From the NCBI RefSeq assembly GCF_001894925.1, contig NZ_BCXD01000011.1, forward strand, positions 1 through 64,000: 64,000 bases of DNA. Reading direction: 5' to 3'. This stretch comes from Rhodococcus rhodnii NBRC 100604 (GTDB lineage: Bacteria > Actinomycetota > Actinomycetes > Mycobacteriales > Mycobacteriaceae). The notes beneath the pieces were generated by a model. It searched no databases, was not told the DNA's origin, and was given only the letters and a program-made list of their open reading frames with translations. Positions 57,833-64,000 of the stretch are shown one piece after another (position 1 is the stretch's first letter; each line of letters opens with the position of its first letter). The translations under genes were made by a program, and so were the position numbers.

Positions 57833-59233
57833 ATGACCACCCCGCCTCCCGCACCGAGACTCGAGATCACCGATCGGACCCCGGTCGGCATCGCGAGCGC
57901 CGTCACGCGCCGGATCCACGACGGCGCGCTCGCCCCGGGTGATCGGCTGCCCACGGTGCGCGCGCTCGCGAGCGAGCTCAAGGTCTCGCCCGTGACGGTG
58001 AGCCAGGCGTGGCACGCACTCGCTGCCGCGGGCACGATCGTCTCGCGCGGACGAGCAGGCACCTTCGTCGCCGACGACGCACTGGTCCGGCGCACGCGGC
58101 CGTCGGCGACTTCCGGGGCGCCGGGAGCCTCGCGCTACCGGCGGCTGCACCCCGGCAGCGAGGCGTCGTTCGCGCTCGACCTCTCCCGCGGAACACCGGA
58201 TCCCGCACTGCTTCCCAGCATCGACGACGCTCTGCGCCGGATCTCGGGCGCGGGGCTCGCCGCCGACTATCTCGGCGACCCGATCCTGCCGGATCTCGAT
58301 GCGCTGCTCCGGCGGTCGCTGCCCGACGCCGGCGAGCGGATCGCGATCCTCGACGGCGCGGTGGACGCCGTCGACCGCACGGTGCGCGAGTACGTGCGCT
58401 TCGGCGACACCGTCCTCGTCGAGGATCCGTGCTTTCCACCGTTCCTCGATCTGCTCACACGGGCGGGAGCCGAGCCGCTCGCGGTGCGGTGCGACGATCG
58501 CGGGCTGCTGCCGTCCGGGATCGAGGCCGCCCTCGCGCGTGCCAGGCCCGCGCTCGTCATCGTGCAACCGCGAGCCCACAACCCGACGGGAGCGTCGATG
58601 GACGACGCCCGCGCACGAGCGGTCGCCGGCGCGCTCGCGTCGTCGTCGGCCCCCGTCGTCGAGGACGATCACGCGGGGTCGATCGCGCGCGGCGAGCCCG
58701 TGTCGCTCGCCCCGTATCTCCGCGGGCGCTTCGTGCACGTCCGGTCGTTCTCGAAGTCGCACGGCGCGGATCTGCGGCTCTCCGCGCTCCGCGGTCCCGC
58801 CGAGTTGATCGATCCCGTCGTCGAGCGCCGGATGCTCGGGCCGGGCTGGACGAGCCGCCTGCTGCAACGCCTCCTGTTGTCGATGCTCACCGATCCCGTC
58901 GCGGCGGCCACCGTCGCGAGCGCGCGCGACACATATGCGTCGAGGGTCGCGTGCGTCCGTGACGCGGCGGCCCGCGCGGGACTCGACCTGCCCGACGCCG
59001 ACGGGATCAATCTGTGGATCCCGGTGCACGACGAGTCGGCGGCACTCGTGAGCCTCGCTGCCGCGGGTATCCGCGCCGCGCCGGGCACACCCTTCCGTGT
59101 CGACGACGCGAACCCCGGCTCCACGCACCACGTGCGCATCACGGTGAGTGCCGTCGACCCGGAGCATGCGCCGTGGCTCGGCCACCAGCTCGCGGCGGCG
59201 GCCGTCGCCGAGCCGATATACCCGCGCCGCTGA
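57833..59233 (+). CDS. MocR-type (GntR/aminotransferase) transcriptional regulator
   Basis: A 466-residue regulator with an N-terminal GntR winged helix (about 12-80; PTVRALASELKVSPVTVSQAW) joined to a fold-type I aminotransferase domain. The PLP lysine is K308 in VRSFSKSHGADLRLSAL, and the NPTG motif is at 250-253. MocR proteins sense PLP-bound amino compounds. Its divergent position suggests it controls the nitrilase-hydantoinase-ABC operon, perhaps sensing beta-alanine or a ring-opened product, but this is inference. Confidence 0.9.
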   Translation: MTTPPPAPRLEITDRTPVGIASAVTRRIHDGALAPGDRLPTVRALASELKVSPVTVSQAWHALAAAGTIVSRGRAGTFVADDALVRRTRPSATSGAPGASRYRRLHPGSEASFALDLSRGTPDPALLPSIDDALRRISGAGLAADYLGDPILPDLDALLRRSLPDAGERIAILDGAVDAVDRTVREYVRFGDTVLVEDPCFPPFLDLLTRAGAEPLAVRCDDRGLLPSGIEAALARARPALVIVQPRAHNPTGASMDDARARAVAGALASSSAPVVEDDHAGSIARGEPVSLAPYLRGRFVHVRSFSKSHGADLRLSALRGPAELIDPVVERRMLGPGWTSRLLQRLLLSMLTDPVAAATVASARDTYASRVACVRDAAARAGLDLPDADGINLWIPVHDESAALVSLAAAGIRAAPGTPFRVDDANPGSTHHVRITVSAVDPEHAPWLGHQLAAAAVAEPIYPRR

Positions 59234-59245
59234 GCCGCCGGGACG

Positions 59246-59251
59246 TAGGTT
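59246..59251 (+). promoter_or_regulatory. -10 element upstream of the DUF488 gene
   Basis: TAGGTT fits TANNNT and would start transcription about 25 bases before the DUF488 start codon. No strong -35 is visible. Confidence 0.35.
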
Positions 59252-59282
59252 GGGAGCGAGTCGACGACTGCGACATGCGGAG

Positions 59283-59720
59283 GTGAGGACGATCGACACC
59301 GCGAACCCCGGCAGCGAGAACGACCCCGACGACGACGCCGTTCTCGTCGAACGCGTCTACGAGCATCCGATCGACGACGGCGACGGCTACCGCGTGTTCG
59401 TCGACCGGTTGTGGCCGCGCGGACTGCGCAAAGACGCGTTCCACTACGACGACTGGGCCAAGGAACTCGCCCCGTCGACCGACCTGCGTCGCTGGTACTC
59501 GCACGACGCGTCCCGCTTCTCCGAGTTCCGGTCGCGCTATTTCACCGAGCTCGATTCGCCCGCGGCACGTGCCGAGCTCGCCCGCGTCCGCGCGGACGCC
59601 GACGGCAGACCGCTCGTCCTGCTCACCGCGACGCGCGACGTTGGGCACAGCAACGCCGAGGTTCTCGCCGAATTCCTGCGGGGCGACACCGACGAGCCGG
59701 CCCCCTGGTCGTCCGGCTGA
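59283..59720 (+). CDS. DUF488 family protein
   Basis: A 145-residue protein with the family's RVFVDRLWPRGLRKDAF motif and WYSHDASRFSEFRSRYFTEL, ending with VLLTATRDVGHSNAEVL. DUF488 proteins are widespread and uncharacterised. The start is uncertain: a GTG at 59283 sits inside the purine-rich GCGGAGGTGAGG, which could itself be the ribosome-binding site. The frame is open further upstream into the mocR end. Confidence 0.83.
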   Translation: MRTIDTANPGSENDPDDDAVLVERVYEHPIDDGDGYRVFVDRLWPRGLRKDAFHYDDWAKELAPSTDLRRWYSHDASRFSEFRSRYFTELDSPAARAELARVRADADGRPLVLLTATRDVGHSNAEVLAEFLRGDTDEPAPWSSG

Positions 59721-59724
59721 GCGC

Positions 59725-59730
59725 TAGGGT
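59725..59730 (+). promoter_or_regulatory. -10 element upstream of the maleylpyruvate isomerase-like gene
   Basis: TAGGGT fits TANNNT and lies 28 bases before the GTG start, leaving room for the GAAAGGA ribosome-binding site. No clear -35 was found. Confidence 0.35.
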
Positions 59731-59758
59731 CACCCAGGGGATACCGAAAGGACACCGG

Positions 59759-60592
59759 GTGGCCGACTTCGATCGCGACACGATTCTGCCCGCACTCTTC
59801 GCCGAATGGGACGTCCTGCTCGAGCTGCTCGACGGCATCGAGGCAGACGCGTGGTTCACCCCGACCGCCCTGCCCGGGTGGACGGTGCACGACATCACCG
59901 CTCATCTCGTCGGGACGGAGTCGATGCTCGCGGGCATCGCGACGCCGCGTGTCGACGTCGACGTCGCCGCACTCCCCCACGTCCACAATCCGATCGGTGA
60001 ATTCAACGAGCAGTGGGTCGAGGCGCTGCGGGAGCTGCCGGGCAGCGAGATGGTCGTGCGGCTCGCGGAGGTGACGCGACGACGCCGCGAGAGTCTCACC
60101 GCGATGTCCGACGACGACCTGCACGCCCCGGCCGACACCCCCGCGGGTCGCGCGAGCTATCTGCGGTTCATGCGGATCCGCGTGTTCGACTGCTGGGTGC
60201 ACGAACTCGACATCCGCGATGCCATCGGCGTCCCCGGCGACGAATCCGGGCCGCGGGCCGAGGTCGCGTTCGATGAGATGATCCCGGCACTGGGCTTCGT
60301 CGTCGGCAAGAAGGCGAAGGCGCCGGACGGCACGCATGCACGGTTCTCGCTCGGTGGTCCGATGGCACGCGAGATCTCCGTCGAGGTGCGAGACGGACGC
60401 GGCGCCGTGTCCGCTGCGGCGGAGTCGGAGTCGGAGCCGGAGCCGACCGTCGGCCTCGCCCTCGATTCGCGGCTGTTCACCCGGCTGGCGACGGGCCGCA
60501 CGCACGCGTTCGATCACCCCGGCGAGATCACCGTCACCGGAGACGCCGATCTCGGTCGCGCGATCGCGAACTCCCTCGCGTTCACGATGTGA
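59759..60592 (+). CDS. Maleylpyruvate isomerase family mycothiol-dependent enzyme
   Basis: A 277-residue DinB-fold protein of the mycothiol-dependent maleylpyruvate isomerase family. It has the N-terminal helical domain with LPGWTVHDITAHLVGTESML, whose His residues normally bind the metal, DCWVHELDIRDAIG, and a C-terminal SCP2-like domain ending in GDADLGRAIANSLAFTM. The substrate is unknown; the family uses mycothiol, a thiol found in actinobacteria. The GTG at 59759-59761 has GAAAGGA upstream. It overlaps the next gene by four bases. Confidence 0.88.
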   Translation: MADFDRDTILPALFAEWDVLLELLDGIEADAWFTPTALPGWTVHDITAHLVGTESMLAGIATPRVDVDVAALPHVHNPIGEFNEQWVEALRELPGSEMVVRLAEVTRRRRESLTAMSDDDLHAPADTPAGRASYLRFMRIRVFDCWVHELDIRDAIGVPGDESGPRAEVAFDEMIPALGFVVGKKAKAPDGTHARFSLGGPMAREISVEVRDGRGAVSAAAESESEPEPTVGLALDSRLFTRLATGRTHAFDHPGEITVTGDADLGRAIANSLAFTM

Positions 60593-61395
60593 TCCCGGGG
60601 CACCCGGCGATCCGCGCGTATCTGGCGTCGTACCGGTTCGGACCTTCGGCCGGCGAGTTCGCGGCGTTCGTGGGGGCGGCCCGCTCGGCCGTCGTCGTGG
60701 CGGCCGCGGCGGATGTGTGGCCCGCGCGTGCGCGGGCTGGCGCGGTCGACAGCGAACTGCGCTCGCTCCGTGAGATCGGTCTGCAGGCGACGGAGCTCGA
60801 TCTGCGGCCGCACGTCTCGCCGCACCATCGCGGACCGGACGCCGTCCTGCTCCGCGCACTCGACGCCGCGGACCTCGTGTGGGTCCGGGGCGGAAACACC
60901 TACGTCCTGCAGGCACAGCTGGTTCGATCGGGCGCCGGAGCCGCGATCGACGAGCGCGTACGGGCCGGTGCGCTGGCGTACGCCGGGTACAGCGCGGGAG
61001 CGTGCATCGCGGGGCCGACGACGATCGGACTCGACGCATCGGACGATCCGCGTGAGGTGGCGGAACTGGATGAGGTGGGCGCACCGGAGAGCCCGAGCGG
61101 AACGCCCGGCAGTGAGGGTCTGTCGCTCGCACCGTTCTGCGTCGTCCCCCATGCGCGCGATGCGAGCGGGGAGCAGTCGCTCCTCGGGACGGCAGAGCAG
61201 GTCGCGGACACCGTCGCGGCGATCGAGCGGGCCGGATTCACGGCCCTCGAACTGGGTGACGACGCCGCCGCCGTCACCGATGGCGACGGCCGCTGGCGTC
61301 ACGTCACGCCGGTGACGCGCACGCCGATCGACGTCAGCGCATCGCGGACGGGAGCGGGCCCAGGGCAGCCACCCGCACCAGGGCGGTCCAGCTGA
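60589..61395 (+). CDS. Peptidase S51-like (type 1 glutamine amidotransferase-fold) protein
   Basis: A 268-residue protein with the S51 dipeptidase E-like fold. The nucleophile is Ser135 in GYSAGACIAGP, and WVRGGNTYVLQAQL precedes it as in cyanophycinase and dipeptidase E relatives. The GTG start overlaps the previous stop codon. Its last 62 bp overlap the convergent hypothetical gene, so the Pro/Gly-rich tail past about residue 245 may not be functional. The substrate is unknown. Confidence 0.85.
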   Translation: MIPGHPAIRAYLASYRFGPSAGEFAAFVGAARSAVVVAAAADVWPARARAGAVDSELRSLREIGLQATELDLRPHVSPHHRGPDAVLLRALDAADLVWVRGGNTYVLQAQLVRSGAGAAIDERVRAGALAYAGYSAGACIAGPTTIGLDASDDPREVAELDEVGAPESPSGTPGSEGLSLAPFCVVPHARDASGEQSLLGTAEQVADTVAAIERAGFTALELGDDAAAVTDGDGRWRHVTPVTRTPIDVSASRTGAGPGQPPAPGRSS

Positions 61396-61732
61396 GCGCA
61401 CATCGCCGGGCGGTCACCTCGTCGGCGTCGGCGAGCAGGACGTCGAGCAGGCTGCGCGGGTGTGCGCGCCAGCAGCGGGCCAGGCCGTCGACCTCGGCGA
61501 CCGTGAACAGGCCCGTACCCCGCAGCGATTCGGTCCACTCGTCGATGTGCCCGGCGTGGATCTCCTCGAGCGAGTCGTACGCAGGACCGGCGTCGAGAAA
61601 CTCCTGCGAGAGGACCGAGGCGGCCAACTCGGCGAGCCTGTCGTAGGACGCGCCCCCGAGCATCGCGCCGAAGCCGCGGGTCGGCGCCGGAAGATCGAAT
61701 CGGGCTTCGGTGAAGACTGGTTCGGCGGTCAT
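61334..61732 (-). CDS. Hypothetical protein
   Basis: A 132-residue, mainly helical soluble protein with a Pro-rich start (MTAEPVFTEARFDLPAPTRG) and FGAMLGGASYDRLAELAASVL. No family is recognised and no signal peptide is visible. Its 3' end overlaps the S51-like gene on the other strand by 62 bp, which lowers confidence in the ends of both. Upstream is a 257-bp spacer with inverted repeats. Confidence 0.65.
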   Translation of the reverse strand: MTAEPVFTEARFDLPAPTRGFGAMLGGASYDRLAELAASVLSQEFLDAGPAYDSLEEIHAGHIDEWTESLRGTGLFTVAEVDGLARCWRAHPRSLLDVLLADADEVTARRCALSWTALVRVAALGPLPSAMR

Positions 61733-61989
61733 GTCGGTCCCTCCAGGTCACAGGTTGGCGCCCGGCCGACCTGCAGCGATCGACCCATCGTGAGAAACCT
61801 GACGCCGGGGTGTAACGCGGTACCACTTTCTGACGATGCGGTGACGCTAGCCCACCGACGGGCGTTGCGCACCCCCTACGTCGGAACGATCCGGTAACAG
61901 AGTGACGCACGTTACGAGAGGGAACCGTCCGGATCCCGGCTATGGCGTACGTCACTCTCGGCACCGGCTCGTGCCACTAGGCTGCTCAC
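61733..61989. other. Spacer with inverted repeats upstream of GNAT gene
   Basis: No gene is supported. The spacer has GTAAC-N12-GTTAC (61894-61915) and GAGTGACG/CGTCACTC (61900-61907 and 61950-61957), either of which could be an operator or part of an RNA structure. The GNAT -10 box lies at its right end. Confidence 0.35.
61978..61983 (+). promoter_or_regulatory. -10 element of the GNAT gene
   Basis: TAGGCT ends six bases before the ATG at 61990, with no ribosome-binding site between, pointing to a leaderless mRNA. Confidence 0.45.
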
Positions 61990-62274
61990 ATGACCGACAC
62001 GACCGTCGTGGACGACCCCGACAACTCCCGTTTCGTGCTGCGCGTCGGCGACGCGATCGCCGCCTTCGCCGAGTATCGGGACGAGGGCGCCGCCCGCGAG
62101 TTCTTCCACACCGTCACCGAACCCGACTTCCGTGGCCGCGGCCTCGCACGCACCCTCGTCGAGCACGCCCTCGACGACGCCGAGCACCGCGGTCTGCGCG
62201 TCGTCCCCACGTGCGAGTACGTCGCGAAGGTGGTCTCCGGCGAGCCGCGCTATCAGGCGCTCGTCGACGGCTGA
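61990..62274 (+). CDS. GNAT-family N-acetyltransferase (small, YidJ/GCN5-like)
   Basis: A 94-residue minimal acetyltransferase fold with the acetyl-CoA-binding loop RGRGLARTLVEHAL and the conserved PTCEYVAKVV. Such short GNAT proteins (about 90-100 residues) are common; the substrate is unknown. The ATG coincides with the expected transcription start after the TAGGCT -10 box. Confidence 0.88.
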   Translation: MTDTTVVDDPDNSRFVLRVGDAIAAFAEYRDEGAAREFFHTVTEPDFRGRGLARTLVEHALDDAEHRGLRVVPTCEYVAKVVSGEPRYQALVDG

Positions 62275-62297
62275 CGGTCCGCGGACCCGCGATCAGC
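62270..62297. terminator. Hairpin between GNAT and carboxylesterase genes
   Basis: GCTGA (62270-62274) pairs with TCAGC (62293-62297) around the 12-bp palindrome GGTCCGCGGACC (62276-62287). It spans the 18-bp gap between two convergent genes. No T-tract; a tentative bidirectional terminator. Confidence 0.4.
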
Positions 62298-63831
62298 GGA
62301 ACCCCACGACGCGGGTGCCCCACGCTTCGCGCATCTCGCGATCGGGGTCGAGCGCGAGTGCGTCCTGAGCGTCGACGAGCAGCGTCGCGCGCTCGTCGGT
62401 CGTGTACGGCGCCCAATGCGTCGAGCCGTCGAGTGCGGTCGGGGTTCCGTTGTGCGCGAACGACGTCCACCGTCGTTGCACTCGCGCCGAGACCTCGAGC
62501 GCGGACCTGCGCCCGCCGAGCCAGAACGTCGGGTCGACGTCCAGCGTCCCGAAGTTCCCGAACACGTACGGCAGTTCGGTGGCGTGGGCCGCACCCACGC
62601 GCGCGGCCCGCAACATCGGTGTCGCGTGGTCGAATCGGTACACCCACGTCGGGCAGTACCTGCTGTGCGCGTCCGCGACCCAGATCGCCGGCATCCGGAA
62701 GGCCGCGTCCCGCGAGACCGCGAGAGCGCCCTTCGGCGACGCGGGATCGGGATACGACGCGAGGATCTCCTCGAGGCGGTCGCGCCCGATCTCTGGAGAG
62801 TCGACCGCGAGCGCGTCGAGCATGGCACGCACCGATTCCGCCGTCACCGGCAGCAGCGCGGACTTCATGAACCGGAAGATCGACGCCTCGTCGCGGTTCG
62901 AGCCGATCACGAGAGGGATCCGGTGTGCGCGCCCCTTCTGGAACGCCGCGACCGGATACCACGGCAGGAACACCCGATCGACGACGGGCGCGAACGCGAG
63001 GGTCCCGGGAATCCGGGACGGGACCTCGTCGAGCAGTGCGTCTCCCGCGGCGACGAGATCGTCGACCGGGACGTCGCGCAGACGGGACGCGTCACCCAAC
63101 TCGAGGAGGTCGAGGAACCGCCGCGTCACCTCCCGCGCGCGGTCGGCCCCGTACACCGACGTGGCGGGCGGACTCTGCGCGATCGCGCGATCGAAGGCGT
63201 GCGCCGCGGCCGGGCACGTCATGAGCGTCGTGATGGACGCACCACCGGACGACTCCCCGAACACCGTCACGTCGTGCGGGTCGCCGCCGAAGCTCGCGAT
63301 GTTGCCCCGAACCCACCACAGCGCCGAGAGCTGATCGCGCAGGCCGCAATTGGTCTCGTAGTGCGAGTCGGCGTCACCGAATCCGCTCGGATCGAGGAAA
63401 CCCAGCGGGCCGAGCCGGTAGTTGATCGTGACGACGACGACCTCGCCGCGGCGCGCGAGTTCCGTGCCGTCGTAGATCACCTGCGAGCCCGATCCGAGAC
63501 CGTAGGCACCGCCGTGGATCCACACCATGACGGGGTACGGCTCGGGGCCGGGCGGCGGGGCCCACACGTTGAGCGAGAGACAGTCCTCGCTGTGTTCCGT
63601 CTCCGGATCGATCTGAACCCCGACACCCGTCCCCTGCGGTGCGATGGGGCCGAATCGGGTGCAGTCGCGGATTCCGCGCCACGGCTCCCGCGGCTCGGGG
63701 GCGCGGAATCTTCCCTCGCCCGCGGTCGACGCCGCGAACGGGATTCCCCGCCACACGCGCAGGTCACCGGCGACCTCACCGCGCACCGGACCCGCGCGTG
63801 TCCGTGCGACCAGCGAATCGGTGTCGTTCAC
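62293..63831 (-). CDS. Carboxylesterase/lipase family protein (type B)
   Basis: A 512-residue alpha/beta hydrolase of the carboxylesterase type B family. Visible signatures are EDCLSLNVWAPP, the oxyanion-hole WIHGGAYGLGSG and the nucleophile Ser194 in GESSGGAS; acidic and His residues of the triad are likely in GSNRDEASIF and AHATELPYVFGN. No signal peptide, so cytoplasmic. The GTG at 63829-63831 was chosen for family length. It is divergent from the TPP riboswitch-controlled gene that starts beyond the window. Confidence 0.92.
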   Translation of the reverse strand: MNDTDSLVARTRAGPVRGEVAGDLRVWRGIPFAASTAGEGRFRAPEPREPWRGIRDCTRFGPIAPQGTGVGVQIDPETEHSEDCLSLNVWAPPPGPEPYPVMVWIHGGAYGLGSGSQVIYDGTELARRGEVVVVTINYRLGPLGFLDPSGFGDADSHYETNCGLRDQLSALWWVRGNIASFGGDPHDVTVFGESSGGASITTLMTCPAAAHAFDRAIAQSPPATSVYGADRAREVTRRFLDLLELGDASRLRDVPVDDLVAAGDALLDEVPSRIPGTLAFAPVVDRVFLPWYPVAAFQKGRAHRIPLVIGSNRDEASIFRFMKSALLPVTAESVRAMLDALAVDSPEIGRDRLEEILASYPDPASPKGALAVSRDAAFRMPAIWVADAHSRYCPTWVYRFDHATPMLRAARVGAAHATELPYVFGNFGTLDVDPTFWLGGRRSALEVSARVQRRWTSFAHNGTPTALDGSTHWAPYTTDERATLLVDAQDALALDPDREMREAWGTRVVGFR

Positions 63832-63871
63832 GGGCGCCTTCCTCGTCGTCCGTAGGGCCGGCTTCCCCCCC

Positions 63872-63891
63872 ACGATAGGCAGTGTTACCCT
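63872..63891. promoter_or_regulatory. -10 elements of the carboxylesterase/TPP-leader divergence
   Basis: Plus-strand TACCCT (63886-63891) would start transcription about where the riboswitch begins. Minus-strand TATCGT (63872-63877) could serve the carboxylesterase gene. Both fit TANNNT; -35 hexamers are unclear. Confidence 0.35.
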
Positions 63892-63901
63892 CGTCCGTGT
63901 C

Positions 63902-64000
63902 CGACACGAGGTGCTACCCGGATCGGGACGCACCACGGCGTCCCGGACGAGGTGGCTGAGAACACACCCGACGAACCTGCTTCAGGTAATACTGACGAAG
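63902..64000 (+). ncRNA. TPP riboswitch (THI element), cut by window end
   Basis: The plus strand shows ACACGAGGTGCTACC, the conserved CTGAGA (63956-63961), ACCCGACGAACCTG and CAGGTAATACTGACGAAG, the core of the thiamine pyrophosphate riboswitch. An extra 7-bp stem, GGGACGC (63925-63931) with GCGTCCC (63938-63944), extends the P3 arm. The aptamer is nearly complete at the window edge. The regulated gene to the right is probably a thiamine biosynthesis gene such as thiC, but it is not visible. Confidence 0.92.

Noticed and set aside
61894-61915. GTAAC-N12-GTTAC as a GlnR site
   Set aside because: Orientation and spacing do not match the GTNAC-N6-GAAAC pattern; it is noted only as an inverted repeat.

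Overview
The window is a high-GC actinobacterial chromosome segment, most likely from Rhodococcus or a close relative in the Mycobacteriales. The pointers are: murA placed directly ahead of an rRNA operon leader; the block rpmE-prfA-prmC-tsaC-wecA-atpI-atpBEFHAGDC-DUF2550; hom-thrC-thrB next to a rho gene with a long Asn/Gln/Gly-rich insertion; a DUF222-HNH (13E12-type) gene; F420- and mycothiol-linked protein families; and many GTG starts and GTGA/ATGA stop-start overlaps. No CRISPR array, prophage, insertion sequence or plasmid gene was seen. The species cannot be fixed from sequence alone.

Layout. Bases 1-350 hold the leader of an rRNA operon that runs leftward out of the window, with a boxA-like element. 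Bases 351-24282 are a long, mostly minus-strand housekeeping block: murA, DUF2550, the F1Fo ATP synthase operon, wecA, tsaC, prmC, prfA, rpmE, rho, thrB, thrC, hom, lysA and argS. Only the cobalamin adenosyltransferase gene (pduO-type) runs the other way. This block covers ATP synthesis, transcription and translation termination, tRNA modification, cell-envelope polyprenyl chemistry and the aspartate-family amino acids.

Bases 24473-26054 carry a DUF3105 membrane-protein gene that appears frameshifted, and a DUF305 gene. Next come a phosphoketolase, tRNA-Arg(CCG), a MarR regulator, a 3-hydroxyisobutyryl-CoA hydrolase-like gene, a SWIM-SNF2 helicase pair, a membrane-anchored HNH nuclease, a molybdopterin oxidoreductase, a shikimate dehydrogenase-like gene and a probably LexA-controlled DUF222-HNH gene. 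Bases 39412-46146 hold a macrodomain protein, a secreted protein, a BenE-type transporter, an aminoglycoside-phosphotransferase-fold protein, and an ABC exporter pair with small membrane proteins.

Bases 46185-50438 hold the three-gene proton-translocating transhydrogenase (pntAa-pntAb-pntB), divergent from a sirtuin-HIT gene pair. Bases 50446-57539 are one minus-strand operon that looks like reductive pyrimidine or hydantoin catabolism with its own ABC importer: nitrilase/beta-ureidopropionase, dihydropyrimidinase, F420-type luciferase-like oxidoreductase, permease, ATPase, permease, substrate-binding lipoprotein. It is divergent from a MocR regulator, and two GlnR-like boxes lie in the shared intergenic region. 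The right end holds a DUF488 gene, a maleylpyruvate isomerase-like gene, an S51-like peptidase, a GNAT protein and a carboxylesterase. The last 100 bases are a TPP riboswitch whose target gene lies outside the window.

The main points worth following are the F420-linked pyrimidine operon with its GlnR-like sites, the leaderless LexA-box promoter of the DUF222-HNH gene, the Asp-for-Cys MurA, the repeat-built disordered region of Rho, the DUF3105 frameshift, and palindromes at gene ends that probably act as bidirectional terminators.
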